Assembly (NCBI GenBank): GCA_030643515.1
Contig: DAOWLH010000064.1
Span: 1 to 12,056 of the forward strand
Reading direction: 5' to 3'
DNA: 12,056 bases
From: Dehalococcoidia bacterium
GTDB lineage: Bacteria; Chloroflexota; Dehalococcoidia; Dehalococcoidales; DAOWLH01
This document shows positions 6,999 through 12,056 of this stretch, piece by piece. Each line of letters begins with the position of its first letter. Within the stretch, counting starts at the first letter, position 1. The position numbers were made by a program, and so were the translations under genes. The notes under the pieces were generated by a model, which was given only the letters and a program-made list of their open reading frames with translations, was not told where the DNA came from and did not search any database.

Positions 6999-7652
6999 AT
7001 GACAGGCCAATTTGATAACGATGAGAAACTCGTGAGCCAGAGGGTGAAACTGGGAATCATTGCCGTTGTTTTAATCACAATAGCCGTACTTTCGTATGTC
7101 GCTGTTGCCGACAACATGTTCTTTGTTGAACAACAATTAGCAAGGAATGACTCTGTCCTCATAGAGGATGAGCGCTACAACCTTCACTTTTTCAAGGATG
7201 GAAATGCAGACCATGAGAATGCAATCGAGGTAGCCAATATTTCTTATAACATATACCGGGACAACGGGAACACGGCCTCCATAACATTCCAGCTCTCGCA
7301 CAAGATTGCTTATAAGGTTGACTCACTAAGTCTAAGATTTAAAATGCTGCAACCACCCTCAGCCTTAACACTTGAAGACCCGGAGGGTTATTCATCGCCA
7401 CCACTTATATACACTCCCGCTGATGATGATACGTCTGTCATATTCAATTTTTCAGACCCGGAAGGCACAATGGGTTCACTATATGGAACCATCAACCTGG
7501 ACTTCTCGCTGAACCTGCAAGAGATAGACCCACTTTTTACAGATAAGTTGATTTTGGATATCGCCTTCTCCATGCACGAGGGGAGCATATTCAAAATAGT
7601 AGAACAAACAGCAAGAGTAGCCGTACAGCTTGATATTGCATCTCTTATGTAA
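6999..7652 (+). CDS. Hypothetical membrane-anchored extracytoplasmic protein
   Basis: I do not recognise this 217-residue protein. Residues 1-17 are polar. Residues 18-37 form one hydrophobic helix (LGIIAVVLITIAVLSYVAVA), most likely an uncleaved anchor. The remaining ~180 residues are rich in alternating hydrophobic/polar stretches suggesting a beta-sheet domain outside the membrane. They contain two DPEG motifs (LEDPEGYSS and SDPEGTMGS) and no cysteines or evident catalytic motif. A well-spaced promoter sits directly upstream, but no Shine-Dalgarno is visible. In-frame GTG codons at residues 12 and 16 are alternative starts, though they also lack a good ribosome site. The gene is AT-richer than its neighbours and uses more ATA and AGA codons, which may point to a different origin. 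The next gene follows 74 bases later and also encodes an exported protein. Confidence 0.7.
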   Translation: MTGQFDNDEKLVSQRVKLGIIAVVLITIAVLSYVAVADNMFFVEQQLARNDSVLIEDERYNLHFFKDGNADHENAIEVANISYNIYRDNGNTASITFQLSHKIAYKVDSLSLRFKMLQPPSALTLEDPEGYSSPPLIYTPADDDTSVIFNFSDPEGTMGSLYGTINLDFSLNLQEIDPLFTDKLILDIAFSMHEGSIFKIVEQTARVAVQLDIASLM

Positions 7653-7726
7653 AACTGCCTAAAGTTCGAGCTAAGTGATAATTCAAGTCACGCTTGTTTC
7701 GGTACCGGGAAAGGTAAATTGACGTT

Positions 7727-8239
7727 ATGGCGTTACAGAGAGCCTTTCAGCTTATCCTGACCAGGTGGCACCAGGTAGCTCATCAGCCTGGATTCACGAG
7801 ACTTTCGGTCATTGGCATACCGATACTACTTCTGGCTAGTTTAGCCAGTTGCGCAAACATTGCTCCAGCCCCGGCATATACTGCAAACTGGCAGGCCCTG
7901 ACAATGGTGACTGCCGAGCAGATCTACGTTGACTATACAACCGACCCGGCTGTTGCTGATACTAAATACAAGGGTAAAGAAGTTCTATTCTATGAAATTG
8001 TAGTTGAATCCCTCTTCTTCAGTGAAAAGGAAAGCTACCTCAGCAAAGGTGATGTGCGGTTTGAACCTACTGATCCGACGGACCTTGATAATATTAAAGT
8101 GGGCTATACCGTAACCATAGCAGGTATATGCCAGGGTATATCACGCCATACTATAGTGATTAGTGATTGCTTCATCGAGTTTGTAAAGGGATATGGATTT
8201 GAGTTGCCGGAAGCGGTGCCTAATACGGGGGGATACTAG
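7727..8239 (+). CDS. Putative lipoprotein with OB-fold (tRNA_anti-like) domain
   Basis: This 170-residue protein begins with a long N-region (1-24), then a hydrophobic stretch (about 26-40) ending in the lipobox LASC, with Cys42 as the likely lipid-anchored residue. From about residue 60 the pattern resembles the tRNA_anti-like OB-fold family (Pfam PF12869, from memory). It has an AEQIYVDYTTDPAVADTKYKGK lead-in, beta strands KEVLFYEIVV, a VGYTVTIAGICQG turn and a closing strand TIVISDCFIEFV. The cysteine before the GxS turn and the one in the last strand are common in that family. Despite the name, members are often small exported or lipoprotein domains of unknown role, so no RNA binding is implied. 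The ATG at 7727 has only a weak GGGAAAGG upstream, so a later start that shortens the N-region is possible. It is co-directional with the gene before it. Confidence 0.7.
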   Translation: MALQRAFQLILTRWHQVAHQPGFTRLSVIGIPILLLASLASCANIAPAPAYTANWQALTMVTAEQIYVDYTTDPAVADTKYKGKEVLFYEIVVESLFFSEKESYLSKGDVRFEPTDPTDLDNIKVGYTVTIAGICQGISRHTIVISDCFIEFVKGYGFELPEAVPNTGGY

Positions 8240-8249
8240 GCCGCCTGAC

Positions 8250-8310
8250 GAGGTGGTTCTTATGGCGCTTTCTCCTATTGTATGCAATTTTGCTTTTATG
8301 TAACCACCTC
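8250..8310 (+). repeat. Perfect 9-base inverted repeat after the lipoprotein gene
   Basis: GAGGTGGTT at 8250-8258 is the exact reverse complement of AACCACCTC at 8302-8310, with 43 bases between. A small inner pairing ATTG-TATG-CAAT lies inside at about 8277-8288. It begins 11 bases after the TAG at 8239. The loop is too long for an ordinary intrinsic terminator, and no T-run follows. Confidence 0.45.
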
Positions 8311-8414
8311 AACTGATCCCGATTCAAAAGACACAGAAACCTTTACCTCTACATTAGCATTAGTTACTACAGTCTGAATATGTAAGGCAAAAAGAATATC
8401 TCTTATTATTTAGT

Positions 8415-8454
8415 CCCTATCCCCCACCGCCCTACCTCCACCCCTCCGCTTCCC
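8415..8454 (-). other. G-run tract, near-canonical G-quadruplex motif on the minus strand
   Basis: The plus strand carries C-runs at 8415-8417, 8421-8425, 8430-8432, 8441-8444 and 8452-8454. On the minus strand these are five runs of at least three G with spacers of 7, 8, 4 and 3 bases. One spacer exceeds the usual limit of 7, so the motif is borderline. It lies just upstream of the candidate promoter for the ABC exporter, in the template strand. Confidence 0.4.
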
Positions 8455-8484
8455 TTGACCGGTATAAGCGGGCTGATGTATCCT
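8455..8484 (+). promoter_or_regulatory. Candidate promoter for the ABC exporter operon
   Basis: TTGACC at 8455-8460 and TATCCT at 8479-8484 are 18 bases apart. The -10 match is only moderate. Transcription would begin near 8491, about 26 bases before the ATG at 8517. Confidence 0.35.
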
Positions 8485-8516
8485 GATAGCCGCATCCAAG
8501 CACTGATTGATTTATC

Positions 8517-9275
8517 ATGGCCCAGGAAAAATCCGCCCGGCCCGCTGTCGAAGTAGATAATGCGTCCTTCAACTACAGGGAAATAAAGGCTGTTGACCGG
8601 TTATCACTTCAAGTGCCCAGGGGCATCAGCTTCGGGCTGCTCGGCCCCAACGGCGCCGGTAAAACCACCCTCATCAAGCTTCTGGTCGGTCTGCTCAAGC
8701 CGAAATCGGGTAGTATCCGCATACTGGGCGAGGCAACCTCACGGAAAACAGCACACCTTATTGGCTATATGCCCCAGCTTCACTCACTCTATTCGGAGCT
8801 ATCGGCCATGCAGAATGTTGATTTCTTCGCCCGTATCTACGGATTAAGCGATAAAAAAGAGAGGGGACAGAAAGTGGAGGATGTCCTCCGGCTTGTCGAG
8901 ATGTGGCCACGCCGCAAAGACTCGGTGATGAACCTGAGCGGCGGCATGAGACAGAGGGTTAGCCTGGCCTGCGCCCTGGTCCACAGGCCGCCCCTGCTCC
9001 TCCTCGATGAGCCCACCGTTGGCCTTGACCCGGAGCTCAGGGTCACTTTCTGGGACTATTTCACTCGGCTGACAGGGGAAGGGGCCACTCTCATCATCTC
9101 CAGCCACACCATGGATGACGCCGCCCACTGTGATAGCCTGGTTTTCATGCGGGCAGGCACAGTTATCGCTGGTGGAACTCCTGATGAACTAAAACAAGCC
9201 ACCGCTAAACCCGAGGCCACTCTGGAGGATGCCTTTCTTTACTTTATTCACCTGGGGGACAAGCAGCATGCCTAG
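8517..9275 (+). CDS. ABC-2 type exporter, ATP-binding protein
   Basis: This 252-residue ATPase is of the CcmA/drug-export (DrrA-like) class and would power the permease encoded directly downstream. All motifs are intact: Walker A GPNGAGKTT (43-51), Q-loop Gln87 (GYMPQ), signature LSGGMRQR (140-147), Walker B LLLLDEP (160-166, catalytic Glu165), D-loop GLDP and switch His197 (ISSHTMDDA). The C-terminal segment TPDELKQ and LEDAFLYFI is typical for this class. The substrate cannot be told from sequence; drug, lipid or polysaccharide precursor export are all possible. The start is ATG at 8517 with no strong Shine-Dalgarno. It overlaps the permease gene by 8 bases, indicating coupled translation and a two-component exporter. 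Confidence 0.93.
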   Translation: MAQEKSARPAVEVDNASFNYREIKAVDRLSLQVPRGISFGLLGPNGAGKTTLIKLLVGLLKPKSGSIRILGEATSRKTAHLIGYMPQLHSLYSELSAMQNVDFFARIYGLSDKKERGQKVEDVLRLVEMWPRRKDSVMNLSGGMRQRVSLACALVHRPPLLLLDEPTVGLDPELRVTFWDYFTRLTGEGATLIISSHTMDDAAHCDSLVFMRAGTVIAGGTPDELKQATAKPEATLEDAFLYFIHLGDKQHA

Positions 9276-9999
9276 CCATGCCCTGACCATCGCCGGCCGG
9301 GTTATACGCCAGCTCATCCGTGACAGAAGGACAATGGTCCTTATTATTCTAGTTCCGTTAGTGATGATGGGGCTTATCGGCGCCAGCTTCCCCGATGAAA
9401 GTGTCCTCGATTACATCGCCCCGGCCATGATAGCAACGCTGGCGCTGTTTTTCAGCTTTTTACTCACCGGTATAAGCTTCCTCAGGGAACGCTCCCAGGG
9501 AACCCTGGAGCGGCTGATGGCCTCACCGGTGACGCGGCTTGATGTCGTCGTCGGTTACCTGTTCGGCTTCTTCCTGTTCGCTCTGGCCCAGACATCAATT
9601 ATTATATTCTTCACCATCTACGTGCTGGGGGCCAATTTCATGGGCGAACTGTGGCAGATTTTTATCTTCCAGACTGTCATCATAGCCGGTGCCGTCACCC
9701 TGGGCATATTTACCTCCACCTTCGCCAGAAACGAATTCCAGATGGTACAGTTTATCCCCTTAATCATAACGCCCCAGATATTCATGGCCGGCATACTCTG
9801 GCCGGTAGAGCAGATGCCGGAGTACCTTCAGTGGCTGTCAAAAATAATGCCGCTGACCTATGGCGTGGAAGGGCTGAGGGATATCATGCTGGCCGGGGCT
9901 AACCTTCTTGACGTTGGCTTTGAGCTGGCGGTCTTAATTGGATTTACTATTGTCACTTCAATACTGGCAGCTACTGTCCTGAGGAGAGGAGCATCCTGA
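9268..9999 (+). CDS. ABC-2 type exporter, permease
   Basis: This 243-residue membrane protein is of the ABC-2 transporter family and forms the channel of the exporter with the preceding ATPase. There are about six hydrophobic segments: roughly 25-42, 50-70, 95-122, 130-152, 160-178 and 218-238. The loop between helices 2 and 3 holds FLRERSQGTLERLMASPVTRLDVVVGY, the characteristic RExGTLERL coupling region. The late segment WPVEQMPEYLQWLSKIMPLTYGVEGLRDIML matches the P-x-x-Y-x-x-x-x-LR-x-I-M block near the C terminus of this family. I chose ATG 9268 because it gives the normal SxxLTIAGRVIRQLIRDRR N terminus and has GGGGGA upstream; a longer frame from 9229 only adds sequence shadowing the ATPase gene. 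It ends 13 bases before the convergent gene at 10013. Confidence 0.92.
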   Translation: MPSHALTIAGRVIRQLIRDRRTMVLIILVPLVMMGLIGASFPDESVLDYIAPAMIATLALFFSFLLTGISFLRERSQGTLERLMASPVTRLDVVVGYLFGFFLFALAQTSIIIFFTIYVLGANFMGELWQIFIFQTVIIAGAVTLGIFTSTFARNEFQMVQFIPLIITPQIFMAGILWPVEQMPEYLQWLSKIMPLTYGVEGLRDIMLAGANLLDVGFELAVLIGFTIVTSILAATVLRRGAS

Positions 10000-10012
10000 C
10001 CGGCAGCCTTTC

Positions 10013-10405
10013 TTAAGCTGGCTTTCTTTTTTCCAGTAAGAGAATAAGACTGCCAGTAATTAACGGCGGCAGAGCCATGCCCAGCATAACCAGCATAGTT
10101 CCCAGCAAATCGACACGGCCGGTGGCAAACCAATAGTAGCCAGCAAGCAGCAGCAGGCCAGATGCCACCATCAGCACGCCACCGACAAGCTGGCGCTTCC
10201 AGAGAAAGGCGAGGCCGGCCCAGAGAAACAAAACACCCAGCACCAGCACCACCGAGGAACCTACTTCCTCACCGGTAATCGGGCCAAAGCCATGACTCAA
10301 TGATGAGGCGGCTAAAAAGACCGTCCACAACACTGCCCAGACCAGCCCGACAAAAAGACCGGCCCGTCGCAATAACTTCCGCCGTTTATCCTCTACCATC
10401 TCCAT
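10013..10405 (-). CDS. Small four-helix membrane protein of unknown function
   Basis: I do not recognise this protein. From the ATG at 10405 it has 130 residues: a basic N-terminal stretch (DKRRKLLRR), then about four membrane helices (roughly residues 17-34, 50-68, 73-91 and 98-124), and a short basic C-terminal tail (EKRKPA). A TTG at 10435 would add 10 residues and overlap the phosphatase gene, but its AAGGAG sits only 1 base away. ATG at 10405 leaves a 10-base gap, though its own ribosome site is weak. The gene directly follows the mannosylglycerate phosphatase gene on the same strand and is probably cotranscribed. A role linked to mannosylglycerate or osmotic response is inference from position only. 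Confidence 0.65.
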   Translation of the reverse strand: MEMVEDKRRKLLRRAGLFVGLVWAVLWTVFLAASSLSHGFGPITGEEVGSSVVLVLGVLFLWAGLAFLWKRQLVGGVLMVASGLLLLAGYYWFATGRVDLLGTMLVMLGMALPPLITGSLILLLEKRKPA

Positions 10406-10415
10406 CTGTCTTCTG

Positions 10416-11270
10416 CTATACCTGAACCGATACAAGCTCCTTCACCGCCCAGACCCACCCTCTGGGGCCAACCCCATCAGCCCGAATAACATTATGTAAA
10501 GGTGTTTTCAGCCAGCCGCCGGTCGCCTTCTCCACCAGCACCGGTACATCAACCTCGGCCAGCATGGGCAAATCATTGAAACTATCACCAATTCCTATGC
10601 TCTTGATAATACCAAATTTCTTGTGCAAAAGAGACAATAACAGCCGTGTCGCCCTGCCCTTGTTGCTGCCGCCGCCAACGCCGTAGAACCTGGTACCCCG
10701 GCTCCAGGTCAAACCCGCCTCTTCAATCCTGCCCAGTATAGTCCTGATCTCCGTATCGGAGCCGTTAAGAACCAGTGTCTCCTCATAAGAGCGCCGGCGT
10801 GCCAGCTCCGCCGATTCCAGGTCAAGCCCGGTAATACGCGATATTTCGGCAGCATCCATATCACCAAAACCACGCATATTTAGCCCGCTTTTACTTTTTA
10901 TCTGCCCCAGGATGCGTCTTATCTCTTTATAGGGCTTGCCCAGCTCAATAACCTGGTAGCCACCAACCTCCCGGTGATAGTCATAGGAAAAGGGGAAGTA
11001 ACCAGGCTCCACAAATATGGCACCCCCGTCCTCAACAATAAACGGGTCTTTAATACCAAGCTGGTGACGATATATATCCTGCTCAGCCCAGGTCTTGGAG
11101 GAACAAAAAATGATGGGCACTGCCGCCTGTTTCAGTTCCGCCACCACTGGTGCTACCTCCTCGCAGGAATAGGTATTATAGTCAAGCAGGCTACCATCCA
11201 GATCGGTGACAATAACCACCCGGCAGTCTTCACTACCGGCTTTTTTCGCCCCAGGAGATGCCTTTGGCAT
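10416..11270 (-). CDS. mpgP: Mannosyl-3-phosphoglycerate phosphatase
   Basis: This 284-residue HAD-superfamily phosphatase (Cof/IIB subtype) removes the phosphate from mannosyl-3-phosphoglycerate to give mannosylglycerate, the second step of compatible-solute synthesis. Motif I is TDLDGSLLD (22-30, nucleophile Asp23, acid/base Asp25), motif II FCSSKT (55-60), motif III Lys204 in GGSNKGRA, and motif IV GIGDSFNDLPML (226-237). MPGP-specific blocks are PFIVEDGGAIF (76-86), GYFPFSYDYH (90-99), YEETLVL (162-168), GTRFYGVGG (192-200) and GPRGWVWAV near the end. The usual ENGG reads EDGG here, and the typical DKG reads NKG. Both are mild changes, the latter common in other Cof-type HADs. About 14 basic residues precede the first strand. 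ATG 11270 has AGGAG 8 bases upstream (11279-11283). It follows the synthase gene by 17 bases. Confidence 0.95.
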   Translation of the reverse strand: MPKASPGAKKAGSEDCRVVIVTDLDGSLLDYNTYSCEEVAPVVAELKQAAVPIIFCSSKTWAEQDIYRHQLGIKDPFIVEDGGAIFVEPGYFPFSYDYHREVGGYQVIELGKPYKEIRRILGQIKSKSGLNMRGFGDMDAAEISRITGLDLESAELARRRSYEETLVLNGSDTEIRTILGRIEEAGLTWSRGTRFYGVGGGSNKGRATRLLLSLLHKKFGIIKSIGIGDSFNDLPMLAEVDVPVLVEKATGGWLKTPLHNVIRADGVGPRGWVWAVKELVSVQV

Positions 11271-11278
11271 TACGCAAA

Positions 11279-11283
11279 CTCCT
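11279..11283 (-). promoter_or_regulatory. Ribosome binding site of mpgP
   Basis: On the minus strand this reads AGGAG, 8 bases before the ATG at 11270, in the short gap after the synthase stop. It supports independent initiation of the phosphatase as a separate polypeptide rather than a fused product. Confidence 0.7.
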
Positions 11284-11287
11284 GCTT

Positions 11288-12056
11288 CTAGTCAACCGCC
11301 AGGGCTGAGTATGCCTCCAACCTGTCGGCCATCAACTTGTGAAACTTGGCCAAGTCTATGCTGCGGGGCGCCTTATAAAGCTCTGGCTGTGGTGGGATTT
11401 CCCTTTCGTCCTTTACAAGTCCTTGCGTAATAAGTTCTTTAATTATGCTGGCTTTTATATTATTGTCGGAAAGCGCCGAATGGTAAATAGCGCTCAATGC
11501 AGGGAGAAGCATCTCTTCCTTCAGGTGCTGCGCCCCCTTTTCCTCATGAAGGTGGGGGTTGCGGGACTCAATCTGGAATATTTCTACCCCGTGCCTGGCG
11601 GCCGCCGTCTGAGCCATGGGCAGTACCCCGCCGAAGGCTTCAAAAATAGATAAAAGCTCTTGCGGCTCTATGGCATAGCCTGAAGCATAGGGCAACAACT
11701 CTGCCAGTCGCAGGCTTATAGCATGCTCACCAGCGTTACTGGTGCGGACAATATCCGTTTCAAAGCCGGTATTTGATGAAATGAGGGCATTCATATACTT
11801 ATTACTGATTTCAGAAACACGTCCCCACTTCCTGAAGTACATGCCGGCCGATATCTTGGGTTTATAACGCCACAGTATTCTGACCATAGCATAAGGAGAA
11901 GTCGCCAGGCTAAAGCCGGCGGCATAAACCCTTGCGTACTCCAGCACCGAGCCCGGAAAGTAATTGTCGGCATCTATAAAGCCGATATAGTTCTTCTTGG
12001 CCACCATTGCCAGCAGCATGGCCACTATCATTGCCTCGCTCTTACCATTCTTCAAC
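11288..12056 (-). CDS. mpgS: Mannosyl-3-phosphoglycerate synthase, 5' end outside the window
   Basis: About 255 C-terminal codons of a family GT55 glycosyltransferase are present, ending at TAG 11288-11290. The enzyme transfers mannose from GDP-mannose to 3-phosphoglycerate, the first step of mannosylglycerate synthesis. Family blocks in order are NGKSEAMIVAMLLA, GFIDADNYFPG (the metal/nucleotide-binding DAD of a GT-A fold), SPYAMVRILWRYKPK, KWGRVSEISNKYMN, TGFETDI, SNAGEHA, SGYAIEPQEL and ESRNPHLHEEKG. They align with Thermus and Pyrococcus MpgS as I remember them. Full-length enzymes have about 380-430 residues, so roughly 130-150 N-terminal residues are missing. The frame stays open to the window edge; a TTG at 12055 is not a credible start because it falls inside a conserved block. 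The phosphatase gene follows in the same operon. Confidence 0.95.
   Translation of the reverse strand, partial: LKNGKSEAMIVAMLLAMVAKKNYIGFIDADNYFPGSVLEYARVYAAGFSLATSPYAMVRILWRYKPKISAGMYFRKWGRVSEISNKYMNALISSNTGFETDIVRTSNAGEHAISLRLAELLPYASGYAIEPQELLSIFEAFGGVLPMAQTAAARHGVEIFQIESRNPHLHEEKGAQHLKEEMLLPALSAIYHSALSDNNIKASIIKELITQGLVKDEREIPPQPELYKAPRSIDLAKFHKLMADRLEAYSALAVD

Larger units (their letters stand above)
8240..8516 (+). other. Non-coding gap with inverted repeat and C-rich tract
   Basis: No convincing gene lies in these 277 bases. They hold a 9-base inverted repeat (8250-8258 and 8302-8310), an AT-rich middle, a C-rich tract (8415-8454) and a weak promoter candidate at 8455-8484. The segment separates the lipoprotein gene from the exporter operon, so the exporter probably has its own promoter. 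Confidence 0.6.

Noticed and set aside
9229..9267. Longer N terminus for the ABC-2 permease
   Set aside because: It would lie wholly within the ATPase gene and adds 13 non-family residues. ATG 9268 has a suitable GGGGGA upstream and gives the usual 8-base overlap.
10004..10032. Intrinsic terminator after the ABC permease (CAGC/GCTG with a T-run)
   Set aside because: The stem is only 4 base pairs and lies inside the end of the convergent gene. It is too weak to annotate.
12053..12055. TTG as the start codon of mpgS
   Set aside because: It falls inside the conserved NGKSEAMI block, and the frame stays open to the window edge. The gene is cut by the window, not short.
1..12056. CRISPR array, insertion sequence, tRNA or rRNA
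   Set aside because: No regularly spaced repeats, transposase, integrase or tRNA/rRNA-like sequence was seen by eye on either strand.

Overview
The window reads as bacterial chromosome from an anaerobe. It has tight same-strand gene pairs, Shine-Dalgarno sequences such as AAGGAGG, bacterial lipoprotein signal peptides and an Rnf complex. Uncultivated Chloroflexota (Dehalococcoidia-like) is my best guess. That rests on the combination of gene families and general sequence flavour, not on a marker gene, so treat it as weak.

Layout. Positions 1-1540 (+) hold the end of an rnf operon: the rnfE tail, rnfA and a long polyferredoxin-type rnfB. This is a membrane ion pump driven by electron flow between ferredoxin and NAD+. 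Positions 1740-5718 (+) hold a complete four-gene osmoprotectant ABC importer whose gene order (binding lipoprotein, long permease, ATPase, short permease) and protein types match E. coli yehZYXW (osmF-yehYXW). Its ATPase carries an added C-terminal CBS region. A convergent FAD-dependent L-2-hydroxyglutarate dehydrogenase/oxidase-type gene (5715-6842, -) shares its stop-codon bases with the importer. Positions 6999-8239 (+) are a visibly AT-richer stretch with two exported proteins: an unrecognised membrane-anchored protein and an OB-fold-like lipoprotein. A 277-base non-coding gap follows. Positions 8517-9999 (+) hold an ABC-2 type exporter (ATPase plus permease). On the minus strand, 12056-10013, lies a mannosylglycerate synthesis operon: mannosyl-3-phosphoglycerate synthase (5' end outside the window), mannosyl-3-phosphoglycerate phosphatase, and a small four-helix membrane protein of unknown role.

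How they fit together. The window pairs a compatible-solute uptake system with a de novo compatible-solute pathway (mannosylglycerate from GDP-mannose and 3-phosphoglycerate), about 4.5 kb apart and on opposite strands. This suggests a neighbourhood for osmotic or salt adaptation. The Rnf pump would link energy conservation to the ion gradient in the same cell. I see no mobile element, CRISPR array, rRNA or tRNA. No wholly new system is evident. The most interesting points are the osmoadaptation pairing, the separate (unfused) mannosylglycerate genes with an attached membrane protein, the CBS-bearing ATPase in a Yeh-type importer, a near-leaderless promoter, and unexplained structure in the 8240-8516 gap.
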